Origin: Pontibacter lucknowensis
GTDB lineage: Bacteria; Bacteroidota; Bacteroidia; Cytophagales; Hymenobacteraceae
Direction: 5' to 3'
NCBI RefSeq assembly: GCF_900156415.1
Contig: NZ_FTNM01000002.1
Span: 434,001-498,000, forward strand
DNA: 64,000 nt
Shown: positions 51,887 through 60,788 of the stretch, one piece after another
Position numbering within the stretch: position 1 is the first letter of the stretch
How the letters are laid out: every line of letters begins with the position of its first letter
Notes under the pieces: generated by a model
What the model was told of the DNA's origin: nothing
The model's input: only the letters and a program-made list of their open reading frames with translations
The model's database searches: none
Program-made: the position numbers and the translations under genes

Positions 51887-53296
51887 ATGACAAAGTATAA
51901 GATTACGACAACGCACAAGCGCCTACTGGCCGACACACTTACGCCGGTGAGTGTATACCTGAAGCTGCGCGACCGCTTTCCGAACAGTATCTTACTCGAG
52001 AGCTCTGACTACCATGGAGCGGAGAACAGCTTCTCCTATATCTGTTGCAGCCCGATGGCGAGTATCAAGGCGGAGAATGAAGTGTTGACTGAAATTTTTC
52101 CGGATGGTCGCACGCTGCAGACTACCATCACCAGAGACTTAAATATACCTGCCCGACTATCGGAGTTTGCCAGCAGGTTTGAGCCGGAGCAAAATAGCTT
52201 CAACTTTATCAGCAATGGTTTGTTTGGCTACATGAACTATGATGCCGTGCGCTATTTCGAGGACATTGACTTGGAGTTGCGCAGCGACCGCCAACAGATG
52301 CCGGATCTTTATTATGCCGTGTACCGCTACATTATTGCGATCAACCACTTCACCAACGAAGCTTATATTTTCTCGCATTCTTACGGAGAGAAAGACAAGA
52401 GCGGTATAGCGCAACTCGAAGCCTTGCTCAATAGCCGCAACATTCCGAGCTATACCTTTAAGTCTATAGGCGAGGAGGCTTGCAACATTGGCCGGGAGGC
52501 ATTTTTGCATAACATCAAGCGGGCGAAGGAGCACTGTTTCCGAGGCGATGTTTTCCAACTGGTGCTTTCCCGCCGTTTTGAGCAGGCTTTTCAGGGCGAT
52601 GACTTTAACGTGTACCGAGCACTGCGTTCTGTTAACCCATCGCCATACTTGTTCTACTTCGATTACGGCAACTTCAAGATCTTTGGCTCCTCGCCCGAGG
52701 CGCAGTTGGTGATCAAAGACGGCAAAGCCAGCATTTTCCCGATTGCGGGCACGTTCCGCCGAACCGGCGATGATGCCGCCGATGCCGCTCTGGCTGAAAA
52801 GCTTCTGGCCGATCCGAAGGAGAACGCCGAGCACGTGATGTTAGTGGATCTGGCCCGCAACGACCTGAGCCGCAACGGCCACAGCGTGGAGGTCGAAACG
52901 TTCCGTGAAATTCAGTTTTACTCGCACGTGATTCACCTAGTGTCTAAAGTATCAGGGCAACTACACGATCAAAAAGACTCGCTGCAGATGGTAGCCAGCA
53001 CCTTCCCGGCCGGTACGCTTTCAGGTGCTCCCAAATACAAGGCTATGCAGCTGATCGATCAGTACGAAACCACCAACCGCGCTTTCTACGGAGGCTGCAT
53101 CGGCTTCATGGACTTCAACGGCAATTTCAACAGCGCCATCATGATCCGCTCCTTCCTGAGTAAAGACTACAAACTCTTCTACCAGGCCGGTGCCGGCATT
53201 GTGGCGGCCTCTGACGACAATAGCGAATTGCAGGAAGTGGACAATAAACTAATGGCTTTGCGCAAAGCCCTCACCTTAGCACAGGAGATCAATTAA
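51887..53296 (+). CDS. trpE: Anthranilate synthase component I
   Basis: 469 residues. The chorismate-binding fold has SPSPYLFYFDYGNFKIFGSS, PIAGTFRRTGDDAADAALAE, DLARNDLSRNGHSVEVETFR, TFPAGTLSGAPKYKAMQLID and the final QAGAGIVAASDDNSELQEVD. The N-terminal LLESSDYHGAENSFSYI is the region where Trp feedback binds in the family (LLES motif present). It works with TrpG, 1 nt downstream. Confidence 0.96.
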   Translation: MTKYKITTTHKRLLADTLTPVSVYLKLRDRFPNSILLESSDYHGAENSFSYICCSPMASIKAENEVLTEIFPDGRTLQTTITRDLNIPARLSEFASRFEPEQNSFNFISNGLFGYMNYDAVRYFEDIDLELRSDRQQMPDLYYAVYRYIIAINHFTNEAYIFSHSYGEKDKSGIAQLEALLNSRNIPSYTFKSIGEEACNIGREAFLHNIKRAKEHCFRGDVFQLVLSRRFEQAFQGDDFNVYRALRSVNPSPYLFYFDYGNFKIFGSSPEAQLVIKDGKASIFPIAGTFRRTGDDAADAALAEKLLADPKENAEHVMLVDLARNDLSRNGHSVEVETFREIQFYSHVIHLVSKVSGQLHDQKDSLQMVASTFPAGTLSGAPKYKAMQLIDQYETTNRAFYGGCIGFMDFNGNFNSAIMIRSFLSKDYKLFYQAGAGIVAASDDNSELQEVDNKLMALRKALTLAQEIN

Positions 53297-53297
53297 C

Positions 53298-53861
53298 ATG
53301 AAAGTTCTGGTAATCGACAATTACGATTCGTTCACCTACAACCTAGTGCACTTGTTGCAGGAACTGGGTGCTGAAGTGACCGTGCGACGAAACGATAAGA
53401 CAAGCTTAGAAGAAGTGTCACAATTTGACAAGATCATGCTGTCGCCGGGACCAGGTATACCGGACGAGGCAGGTATGCTGAAGGAAATCATCCGGGAGTT
53501 TGGCCCTTCGAAAAGCCTGTTTGGGGTATGCCTTGGGCATCAGGCAATAGGTGAGGTATACGGTGGTAAACTGTTTAACAGCAACGAGGTATGGCACGGC
53601 ATTGCTACCCCTGTTGAAGTGAAATGCGAAGAAGAAGTCCTCTTCCGAAACCTTCCTCAGCAGTTCAACACGGGGCGCTACCACTCTTGGCTGGTAGAGC
53701 AAAATTTGCCGGACTGTCTGGTGCCAACGGCGGTGGATGCATCCGGAAACATTATGGCGCTGCGCCACCGCCACTATGATGTGCGCGGCGTGCAGTTCCA
53801 CCCGGAGTCGGTGCTGACGGAGCACGGTCGGGATATGATCAGGAACTGGTTAACGCATTAA
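53298..53861 (+). CDS. trpG: Anthranilate synthase component II (glutamine amidotransferase)
   Basis: 187 residues, class I GATase. VIDNYDSFTYNLVHLLQELG, LSPGPGIPDEAGM, the nucleophile Cys in FGVCLGHQAIGEVYGGKL (about 78) and catalytic His/Glu in VQFHPESVLTEHG. It delivers ammonia from glutamine to TrpE. Alternatively it could also serve para-aminobenzoate synthesis, as in other bacteria. Stand-alone, not fused to trpD. Confidence 0.95.
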   Translation: MKVLVIDNYDSFTYNLVHLLQELGAEVTVRRNDKTSLEEVSQFDKIMLSPGPGIPDEAGMLKEIIREFGPSKSLFGVCLGHQAIGEVYGGKLFNSNEVWHGIATPVEVKCEEEVLFRNLPQQFNTGRYHSWLVEQNLPDCLVPTAVDASGNIMALRHRHYDVRGVQFHPESVLTEHGRDMIRNWLTH

Positions 53862-53862
53862 A

Positions 53863-53931
53863 TGTCATCTCGACGATAGGAGAGATCTGAATTAGAAAGG
53901 CAGCATATTTCTCGCTGTGTTCGAAAAGACA
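53863..53931. repeat. REP-like imperfect inverted repeat
   Basis: TGTCATCTCGACGATAGGAG at the left and TTTCTCGCTGTGTTCGAAAA followed by GACA at the right are imperfect reverse complements of each other (TGTC...GACA ends). It closely resembles the short REP-like repeats scattered in intergenic regions of many Bacteroidota. It occupies most of the trpG-trpD gap. Confidence 0.6.
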
Positions 53932-53943
53932 AAAACATCAATC

Positions 53944-54954
53944 ATGAAAGAAATACTGAACCACTTATTTGAACATAAAACGCTTAGCCGGGAGCAGGCA
54001 CAGGAGGTGCTGAAGAACATTGCTGCGGGCAGGTATAACCAAAGCCAGATTTCCAGCTTTCTGACGGTTTACATGATGCGCAGCATTACCGTGGAGGAAC
54101 TGGAGGGTTTCCGCAATGCCCTGCTGGAGCTTTGCCACCGTGTAGAGTTGGACGCTTACGACCCGATAGACCTCTGCGGCACAGGCGGTGACGGTAAGGA
54201 TACCTTTAATATCTCCACGCTATCTTCTTTTGTAGTAGCGGCTAATGGAATCGCAGTAGCCAAACACGGCAACTACGGTGTGTCTTCTTCCTGCGGTTCT
54301 TCCAACGTGTTGGAGGCATTAGGTATTCAGTTCACCACCGACAAAGATAAACTGGAGCGCAGCATTGCTGAGTATAACATTTGTTTCCTCCACGCACCAC
54401 TATTCCATCCGGCCATGAAGAGCGTCGGGCCGATCCGGAAAGACCTTGGTGTGAAGACCTTTTTCAACATGCTCGGCCCGATGGTGAATCCGGCTTTCCC
54501 GAAGAAACAGCTGGTGGGAGTTTTCAGTCTGGAACTGGCCCGCATGTATGGCTACCTCTACCAGCAGCAGCCCGACATCAGGTATAGTATCCTTCATACA
54601 TTGGACGGCTACGATGAGATTTCCCTGACAAGCCCTTTCAAAGTGATCGCCGACAGCAAAGAGCAACTTCTCGACGCCGGCGATTTAGGACTTGGCCGAT
54701 TGGAGCACAGCCAGATCAAAGGAGGGGAAGGTATAGCCGAGTCGGCTGAGATTTTTCTGAAGGTGATCAAAGGCGAAGGTACGGCTGCCCAGACGGATGT
54801 GGTCGCCGCCAATGCCGGCATGGCCATCCACTGCGCCCGCCCCGAAACCGCTATACCTGATGCCGTTGCTTTGGCTAAAGAGACACTCCAATCAGGAAGA
54901 GCTTATGCCTTATTTAACAAACTGATAAATGACAACAAGCTGGTAACAGCCTAA
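53944..54954 (+). CDS. trpD: Anthranilate phosphoribosyltransferase
   Basis: 336 residues from ATG at 53944; an in-frame GTG at 53917 lies in the REP-like element and was rejected. DLCGTGGDGKDTFNISTLSS (PRPP loop), VAKHGNYGVSSSCGSSNVLE, FLHAPLFHPAMKSVGPIRKD and FFNMLGPMVNPAFPKKQLVG. It transfers phosphoribose to anthranilate. Confidence 0.95.
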   Translation: MKEILNHLFEHKTLSREQAQEVLKNIAAGRYNQSQISSFLTVYMMRSITVEELEGFRNALLELCHRVELDAYDPIDLCGTGGDGKDTFNISTLSSFVVAANGIAVAKHGNYGVSSSCGSSNVLEALGIQFTTDKDKLERSIAEYNICFLHAPLFHPAMKSVGPIRKDLGVKTFFNMLGPMVNPAFPKKQLVGVFSLELARMYGYLYQQQPDIRYSILHTLDGYDEISLTSPFKVIADSKEQLLDAGDLGLGRLEHSQIKGGEGIAESAEIFLKVIKGEGTAAQTDVVAANAGMAIHCARPETAIPDAVALAKETLQSGRAYALFNKLINDNKLVTA

Positions 54955-54998
54955 TCATTTTGCAATCCTTAAATTTCCAAACTCTAAATCTGAAAATC

Positions 54999-55823
54999 AT
55001 GAATATTCTCGACGAGATCATCGCCCATAAATACAAGGAAGTAGAAGAGCGAAAGGCGCTATACCCGGTGAAGTTACTGGAGAAGAGCCTGTATTTTGAG
55101 ACGCCGTGTCTGTCGCTGGAGCGCTACCTGCTGCGACCGGATAAAAGCGGCATTATTGCCGAGATCAAGCGCAAGTCTCCTTCTAAGGGGGACATCAACC
55201 CCTATGTATCGGTGGAGCGCACCTCCATTGGCTACATGCAGGCGGGAGCTTCGGCTCTATCTATCCTGACGGACTCGAACTACTTCGGAGGCAAAAACGA
55301 AGACCTGATGATCGCCCGCAAGTATAACTACTGCCCGATCCTGCGCAAAGACTTTACCGTGGACGAGTACCAGATCGTGGAAGCGAAGTCGATCGGTGCT
55401 GATGCCATTCTGCTGATTGCCGCTGCACTGGAGCCGGAGAGACTAAAGCAACTGGCAGCTTTTGCCCGCTCTTTTGGGCTGGAAGTATTGCTGGAAGTGC
55501 ATTCTCAGCAAGAACTGGAAGCTTCGTTAAGTGAAGACGTGACGATCGTGGGAGTGAACAACCGCAATCTTCAGACTTTCCAGACCGATGTTGCCCTTTC
55601 TTTGGAGTTGGCTCAGCACATCCCGTCAGGTATGACCAAGGTGTCGGAAAGTGGTTTGAAATCACCGAAAACGTTGATAGAGCTGCAGGCGGCAGGGTAT
55701 AATGGCTTCCTGATCGGGGAGACCTTCATGACTGATGGTCGTCCGGAACGTGCAGCAGCCGAGTTTATCCGGGAGCTGCGCCAGCTGCAGCAAAATTTAT
55801 CACTGGCTTCCGCGCAGGCTTAA
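54999..55823 (+). CDS. trpC: Indole-3-glycerol phosphate synthase
   Basis: 274 residues from ATG at 54999 (MNILDEIIAHKYKEVEERKA); a longer frame from 54960 has no support. IIAEIKRKSPSKGDINP (catalytic Lys), ALSILTDSNYFGGKNEDL, PILRKDFTVDEYQIVEA, VGVNNRNLQTFQTDVALS and VSESGLKSPKTL. It closes the indole ring. Not fused to trpF here. Confidence 0.95.
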   Translation: MNILDEIIAHKYKEVEERKALYPVKLLEKSLYFETPCLSLERYLLRPDKSGIIAEIKRKSPSKGDINPYVSVERTSIGYMQAGASALSILTDSNYFGGKNEDLMIARKYNYCPILRKDFTVDEYQIVEAKSIGADAILLIAAALEPERLKQLAAFARSFGLEVLLEVHSQQELEASLSEDVTIVGVNNRNLQTFQTDVALSLELAQHIPSGMTKVSESGLKSPKTLIELQAAGYNGFLIGETFMTDGRPERAAAEFIRELRQLQQNLSLASAQA

Positions 55824-55847
55824 TGGCAGATTGCAAGCTCTCAATTT

Positions 55848-56504
55848 ATGCATAAGGAAGAGATGAAAGACCTGAAACTAAAAGTATGCGGCATGCGCGA
55901 CCCGGAAAACATCCGGCAGGTGGCCTCGCTGCAACCCGACTACATGGGCTTCATTTTTTATGAAGGCTCCAAGCGCTACTGTGAGGGCTACATCACCCCT
56001 GAACTTTTGGCGGAACTACCGGCAGGTATACAGAAAGTAGGTGTTTTCGTGAATGAAGCTACAGATGTTGTAGAGGCTACAGTTAAGAAATATGGCTTGG
56101 ATCTGGTGCAGTTGCATGGTCGTGAAACGCCGGGCCAGTGCCGGGAATTGCGAGAGGCAGGCATAAAACTGATTAAAGCTTTTTCAGTAGACGACCGCTT
56201 TTCCTTTGAGAACACCTTGCTCTACGAGCGCTACTGCGAGTACTTCCTCTTCGACACCCGCGGCAACAACTACGGCGGCAACGGCACTGTCTTCGACTGG
56301 GAAATGCTGAAAGGCTACTTCTCGCCTATACCTTATTTCCTGAGCGGAGGCCTGAATCTGGAAAACCTGCAGAGCAGGGAATTTGAAGAAGTTCGGCCAA
56401 AGCCTTTTGCCATTGACGTGAACAGCGGCTTTGAGGTGGAACCGGGGCTGAAGGATGTGGAGAAGGTGAAGGAGTTGATTAGCAGGCTTAGGGATAGAGG
56501 CTAG
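55848..56504 (+). CDS. trpF: Phosphoribosylanthranilate isomerase
   Basis: 218 residues, or 213 if it starts at the ATG at 55863. The catalytic Cys is present in LKVCGMRDPENIRQV and the catalytic Asp in FAIDVNSGFEVEPGLKD, with DLVQLHGRETPGQCREL and FFLSGG-type YFLSGGLNLENL. It performs the Amadori rearrangement. This is the true enzyme, in contrast to the degenerate TrpF-like protein at 34.2 kb. Confidence 0.94.
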   Translation: MHKEEMKDLKLKVCGMRDPENIRQVASLQPDYMGFIFYEGSKRYCEGYITPELLAELPAGIQKVGVFVNEATDVVEATVKKYGLDLVQLHGRETPGQCRELREAGIKLIKAFSVDDRFSFENTLLYERYCEYFLFDTRGNNYGGNGTVFDWEMLKGYFSPIPYFLSGGLNLENLQSREFEEVRPKPFAIDVNSGFEVEPGLKDVEKVKELISRLRDRG

Positions 56505-56515
56505 AAGGTTTTTAT

Positions 56516-56638
56516 AGCGCGAGCGTCCTCGCTCGTGCTTATTATGGAGGGGCCTCTGGCCCATTTGTGATTTTTCTCAGCTTAACACTAGGGGCCAGAG
56601 GCCCCACTATAGCTAGTCACGAGCGAGGATGCTCGCGC
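56516..56638. repeat. Nested palindromic element between trpF and trpB
   Basis: Outer arms: GCGCGAGCGTCCTCGCTCGT (from 56517, 21 nt with the last G) and its reverse complement at 56618-56638, 20 of 21 matching. Inner arms: GGGGCCTCTGGCCC (56549-56562) and GGGGCCAGAGGCCCC (56591-56605), 14 of 15. A 28-nt AT-rich centre separates them. It is not a T-tailed terminator; it looks like a small mobile (MITE or REP-like) sequence. Confidence 0.8.
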
Positions 56639-56666
56639 CATGCAGAACCAAAAGATAAAAAAACAC

Positions 56667-57857
56667 ATGAAATACTCAGTAGACGAAAACGGATTCTACG
56701 GCAAGTTCGGCGGGGCTTATGTTCCCGAAATGCTATTCCCCAACGTGGAGGAACTGCGTGAGAACTATTTGAAGATCATGGCTGAGCCGGATTTTCAGGA
56801 GGAAATGCAGAGCTTGCTCCGCGATTATGTAGGTCGCCCGACGCCGCTATACTTTGCCAAGCGCCTATCCGAGAAGTATAACACCAACATCTACCTCAAA
56901 CGAGAAGACCTGAACCATACCGGAGCGCATAAGATCAACAACACCATCGGGCAGATTTTGCTGGCCAAGCGACTGGGCAAGACCCGCATCATTGCCGAGA
57001 CGGGAGCTGGTCAGCATGGTGTGGCCACGGCAACGGTTTGTGCACTGATGAACCTTGAGTGTATCGTGTACATGGGTGAAGTAGACATTGAACGGCAGGC
57101 TCCTAATGTAGCTAGAATGAATATGTTAGGAGCCACAGTAGTGCCTGCTGCCAGCGGCAGTAAAACGCTGAAAGATGCCACGAACGAAGCTATTCGCGAC
57201 TGGATCAATAACCCGGAAGACACTTACTACATCATCGGTTCGGTGGTGGGTCCGCACCCGTACCCGGACATGGTGGCCCGCTTTCAGGCGGTGATCTCGG
57301 AGGAGATGAAAGCGCAGTTGCTGGAGAAAACCGGCAGCGAGAACCCGGATTATGTGGTCGCCTGTGTAGGCGGCGGCAGCAATGCGGCGGGTGCTTTTTA
57401 CCATTACCTCGACACACCAGAGGTGAAGCTCGTGGCAGTTGAGGCTGCCGGCCTAGGTATAGACTCCGGTGAGTCCGCCGCTACCTCGGTGCTGGGCAAA
57501 GAAGGAATCATCCACGGCAGTCGCACTTTGCTGATGCAGACCGAAGATGGACAGGTAACTGAGCCTTATTCTATTTCTGCCGGTCTCGACTATCCGGGCG
57601 TTGGTCCGCTGCATGCGCATCTGCACCAGTCGGGCCGGGCTATTTTTGAGAGCATCACCGACGAGGAGGCACTGCAGGCGGTGTTGGAACTGACTAGACT
57701 CGAAGGCATTATACCTGCGCTGGAAACAGCCCACGCCTTGGCCGCAATCGGCAGACTGGGCGCGAAGCCGGAGGAAGTAGTAGTGATCAACTTATCAGGG
57801 CGCGGTGACAAAGACTTGGCAACTTACTTAGACAGATTCAATTTCGATGGAAAATAG
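56667..57857 (+). CDS. trpB: Tryptophan synthase beta chain
   Basis: 396 residues from ATG at 56667 ([20 protein letters not shown]). The frame extends to an ATG at 56640, but this one overlaps the palindromic element. PLP lysine in [36 protein letters not shown] phosphate site [15 protein letters not shown], and [14 protein letters not shown]. Joins indole with serine. It overlaps trpA by 11 nt. Confidence 0.97.
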   Translation: MKYSVDENGFYGKFGGAYVPEMLFPNVEELRENYLKIMAEPDFQEEMQSLLRDYVGRPTPLYFAKRLSEKYNTNIYLKREDLNHTGAHKINNTIGQILLAKRLGKTRIIAETGAGQHGVATATVCALMNLECIVYMGEVDIERQAPNVARMNMLGATVVPAASGSKTLKDATNEAIRDWINNPEDTYYIIGSVVGPHPYPDMVARFQAVISEEMKAQLLEKTGSENPDYVVACVGGGSNAAGAFYHYLDTPEVKLVAVEAAGLGIDSGESAATSVLGKEGIIHGSRTLLMQTEDGQVTEPYSISAGLDYPGVGPLHAHLHQSGRAIFESITDEEALQAVLELTRLEGIIPALETAHALAAIGRLGAKPEEVVVINLSGRGDKDLATYLDRFNFDGK

Positions 57858-58635
57858 AATTCAGCAACTATTCGCCCAAAAGCCAAAGGGCTTGCTATCG
57901 GTTTACTTCACGGCAGGCTTCCCGAGTTTAGAAGACACGGTGCCAATCATATTGGAACTGGAGAAGAACGGCGTGGACCTGATTGAAATCGGCATGCCTT
58001 TTTCAGACCCGCTGGCTGACGGTCCGACTATTCAGCAAAGTTCTGAAGTGGCGATCCGCAATGGCATGACTATACCTAAGCTGTTTGCCCAATTGCAGGA
58101 CATCCGGCAGCATACCCAGATTCCGCTGGTGCTGATGGGCTACCTAAACCCGGTGATGCAGTACGGCGTGGAGCGCTTTATGCAAAAAGCAAGCGAACTA
58201 GGTATAGACGGTTTGATTTTACCGGACCTGCCATTGTCAGATTATGTGCGGGAGTATAAGGAATTGTTCGAGCAAAACGGGCTCAGCAATATTTTCCTGA
58301 TCACGCCGCAGACACCGGAGCAACGCATCCGCGAAATCGATGCGCATACCAATGGCTTTATTTATATGGTTTCGTCGGCCTCGGTAACAGGAAGCACCAC
58401 GGGTCAGTCTGTAGTCAACACGGGCTATTTTGAACGGGTAAACGGAATGGGTCTGCGCAATCCGGGCATCATCGGCTTTGGTATCCACAACCACGAGACC
58501 TTCACGCAGGCCTGCAACCACGCCAGCGGCGCGATCATCGGCAGTGCTTTTATTAAGGCTCTGGCCAAAGAGGGCAGCCTGACCGAGAACATTAGCACAT
58601 TTATTCAAAGCATCAGACAGAACGAAATCGCATGA
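57847..58635 (+). CDS. trpA: Tryptophan synthase alpha chain
   Basis: 262 residues. [20 protein letters not shown], the catalytic Glu in [38 protein letters not shown], Asp in [11 protein letters not shown] and the phosphate-binding FGIHNHETF. Releases indole from indole-glycerol phosphate and channels it to TrpB. It overlaps the DAHP synthase gene by 4 nt. Confidence 0.96.
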   Translation: MENRIQQLFAQKPKGLLSVYFTAGFPSLEDTVPIILELEKNGVDLIEIGMPFSDPLADGPTIQQSSEVAIRNGMTIPKLFAQLQDIRQHTQIPLVLMGYLNPVMQYGVERFMQKASELGIDGLILPDLPLSDYVREYKELFEQNGLSNIFLITPQTPEQRIREIDAHTNGFIYMVSSASVTGSTTGQSVVNTGYFERVNGMGLRNPGIIGFGIHNHETFTQACNHASGAIIGSAFIKALAKEGSLTENISTFIQSIRQNEIA

Positions 58636-59642
58636 TCATACAATTGCAACAAGGTATACCTGATCAACTACTGGAAGTTATACTGCAGGAAGTAAAAGGT
58701 ATAGGCTTTAAAGCCAATGAAGTAAAAACGCAGGAAGCACACTACATTGTCGGCATCGGCAAGAAAGACTTTGATATCCGTACACTGGGTCAGTTGCCGG
58801 GCGTTGCGGACATCCACCGCGTGTCAGACGAGTACAAGCTGATCTCCCGCAAGTGGCGCGTGAATCCGACGCTGATCGACTTGGGCAATGGTGTGGTGAT
58901 CGGAGAGGGCAACTTCAGCATTATGGCAGGTCCGTGCTCTATTGAAAGTGAGCGGCAGATCGAGCTGGTAGTGGAACACCTGAAAGCCAACAACGTGAAG
59001 ATCATGCGGGGCGGTGTGTTCAAGCCACGCAGTTCGCCTTATGCTTTTAGAGGGATGGGGCTGGAAGGGCTGCGCATGTTCCACCAGCTTTGCAGCCAGA
59101 ACGGCATCAAGATCATTACGGAAGTAATGCAGGTATCGCAGATAGAAGACATGATAGACTACGTAGATGTGTTTCAGGTAGGAGCCCGTAACAGCCAGAA
59201 CTTCAATTTGCTTGATTCACTGGGTGAGGCACAAAAGCCCGTTTTGCTGAAGCGTGGCATCTCCGGCACGTTGGAAGAGTTGCTGCAAGCGGCGGAATAC
59301 ATTTTCTCGAACGGCAATGAAAAGATCATGCTTTGCGAGCGCGGCATCCGCTCCTACGAAAACGCCTACCGTAACGTACTCGACCTGAACGCGGTGCCGG
59401 TGCTCAAGGCCAAAACCCACCTGCCAGTGATTGTCGATCCATCGCACGGCATCGGTCTGCGCGACCATGTAGAGCCCATGTCACTGGCCGCTGTGATGGC
59501 AGGTGCCGACGGCGTGATCTACGAAACGCACCAAAAGCCGGAAGAAGCCTTCTCGGACGGGCAACAGACAGTTAACTTCCAGGAATCTGAACGTCTGATC
59601 AAGCGCATGCGACAGGCCTTTGCGTTAAGGGAGAGCTTTTAA
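58632..59642 (+). CDS. aroF: 3-deoxy-7-phosphoheptulonate (DAHP) synthase, Thermotoga type
   Basis: 336 residues. The N-terminal part (about 1-70, QGIPDQLLEVILQEVKGIGF) is a ferredoxin-like regulatory domain; the catalytic barrel has FSIMAGPCSIESERQIELV, MRGGVFKPRSSPYAFRGMG, QVGARNSQNFNLL, KPVLLKRGISGTLEELLQAA, LCERGIRSYENA, and PVIVDPSHGIGLRDHVEPM. This is the type I-beta class with an allosteric N-domain that in family members senses Phe/Tyr. As the first enzyme of the shikimate pathway and the last trp operon gene, its synthesis is tied to the Trp attenuator. Confidence 0.93.
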   Translation: MIIQLQQGIPDQLLEVILQEVKGIGFKANEVKTQEAHYIVGIGKKDFDIRTLGQLPGVADIHRVSDEYKLISRKWRVNPTLIDLGNGVVIGEGNFSIMAGPCSIESERQIELVVEHLKANNVKIMRGGVFKPRSSPYAFRGMGLEGLRMFHQLCSQNGIKIITEVMQVSQIEDMIDYVDVFQVGARNSQNFNLLDSLGEAQKPVLLKRGISGTLEELLQAAEYIFSNGNEKIMLCERGIRSYENAYRNVLDLNAVPVLKAKTHLPVIVDPSHGIGLRDHVEPMSLAAVMAGADGVIYETHQKPEEAFSDGQQTVNFQESERLIKRMRQAFALRESF

Positions 59643-59699
59643 GGTATAGCTGTCTGAATCTTCATACAGGGCCCCTTCTCCAAAGATTATTAAAGCTAC

Positions 59700-59730
59700 A
59701 AAAGCCTGATGCGGAAGTGTCAGGCTTTTG
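59700..59730 (+). terminator. Terminator of the trp operon
   Basis: A 10-bp stem AAAAGCCTGA / TCAGGCTTTT with a 10-nt loop, 57 nt after the aroF stop. Confidence 0.88.
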
Positions 59731-59787
59731 CACTCTAAGTTATAACCAACCTTGCTTTTTGCGTACTAAATCATATAACATTTGCCT

Positions 59788-60534
59788 ATGCAGAAACTAT
59801 ACTTACTAATAGAGATTAAACTAATACTTCCGGTGCTTTTAGCTACAATGCTTTTCACCAGTTGCACGTCACTTCAGGAATCTTCTAAGTATTCGTTTTC
59901 TGAAGGAATCTATAAGGCAAAAATTTCAAGAGAACCGGCAGCCAAAGTATACGTGGACATGGGGGAAGAATCACTCAGACTATATCCCGCGCAAGATTAC
60001 ACAAGAGGACAAGCTGTTCAGCTCGATACGACGTCCAAAATTACACTCGCTATACCTGAGGAATTAGATGCGGCGCCAGGCCATACCTATACCTTCTCAA
60101 AGCCGTCCTTTGATCTGGATGTGCTCACCATCCCGTTTAAATACCGACCAGGCACGGCAGGTATACCGAATCAACTCAACACGACTTTTCAGGGAGCTCT
60201 GTTTATAGGTGCTCGCCGGGATGTTTTCCGGATCAATTACAAAGCGACTCCTGTGGGCAATCACCGGCGTTTTTTGAACCATTTCGGGTATAGTTTCGGC
60301 TTGTTTTCAGGTATAGGCGCTACGACTGTGAATGAGGCCGTGACAGGTGGACAGGTAGGGTATGAATATGAAGGTGTTGTGTTGTTGAATGGGGTGGCGG
60401 GTATTGTTGGCATCAACAATTTCACCTTCGGTTTGGCGCTGGGCTTTGATCATCTCCTCGATAAGTACCGCCACGATTGGGTATACCAGCGCAAGCCCTG
60501 GTTAGGTTTGGCTTTTGGCTTGAACCTGAACTAG
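59788..60534 (+). CDS. Predicted lipoprotein of unknown function
   Basis: 248 residues from ATG at 59788 (a TTG two codons earlier is in frame). Lipobox in LILPVLLATMLFTSC; the mature part is beta-rich with YSFSEGIYKAKI, then VYVDMGEESLRLYP and a Gly-rich C-terminal stretch (GYSFGLFSGIGATTVNEAVT, FGLALGFDHLL) that looks like a small membrane-associated barrel or sheet. I do not recognise the family. It stands alone. Confidence 0.7.
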   Translation: MQKLYLLIEIKLILPVLLATMLFTSCTSLQESSKYSFSEGIYKAKISREPAAKVYVDMGEESLRLYPAQDYTRGQAVQLDTTSKITLAIPEELDAAPGHTYTFSKPSFDLDVLTIPFKYRPGTAGIPNQLNTTFQGALFIGARRDVFRINYKATPVGNHRRFLNHFGYSFGLFSGIGATTVNEAVTGGQVGYEYEGVVLLNGVAGIVGINNFTFGLALGFDHLLDKYRHDWVYQRKPWLGLAFGLNLN

Positions 60535-60753
60535 TGGGCTGCGGCCTATTAGAAATCATGAATTCAAAATTAGAAATGCTGTAAAGCTTAATCTTCTTGA
60601 TTTGCCAGTCAGGAGCTCTTCCCTAAAATTAGATTTATGGAATACCTTCTTCATGCCTTTAAAAGAACTGAAGGCAAGGAACAACTGAATGAAATGACAA
60701 ACTTCTTAATTAACATAAGACTTTTGTTTTTAGGCTAAACCAATATGCATAAA
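60535..60753. other. Gap downstream of the lipoprotein gene
   Basis: AT-rich, with a 33-codon frame at 60637-60738 that reads MEYLLHAFKRTEGKEQLNEM and so on; no ribosome-binding site or homology that I recognise. It may be non-coding or a gene remnant. Confidence 0.35.
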
Positions 60754-60783
60754 AAAGCCCGGTACAATTCAGTACCGGGCTTT
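60754..60783. terminator. Bidirectional terminator
   Basis: A 12-bp stem (AAAGCCCGGTAC / GTACCGGGCTTT) directly behind the S9 peptidase stop codon, which reads in from the minus strand. Confidence 0.92.
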
Positions 60784-60788
60784 CTGTT

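Noticed and set aside
51684-51890. 68-codon plus-strand frame upstream of trpE
   Set aside because: It overlaps the WWW leader in another frame and runs through the attenuator terminator; the composition is not coding-like. The leader at 51715-51804 explains the region better.
53298-53861. pabA instead of trpG
   Set aside because: The position between trpE and trpD makes trpG the sound call, although a shared role in folate synthesis cannot be excluded.
34176-54985. Short similarity CTTAAATTTC(T/C)AAACTCT at about 34176 and 54970
   Set aside because: Only 17 of 18 bases in AT-rich DNA before gene starts; too short to call a repeat without a genome search.
56567-56761. Short frame across the trpF-trpB palindrome
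   Set aside because: It is a shadow of the repeat and of the true trpB in another frame.
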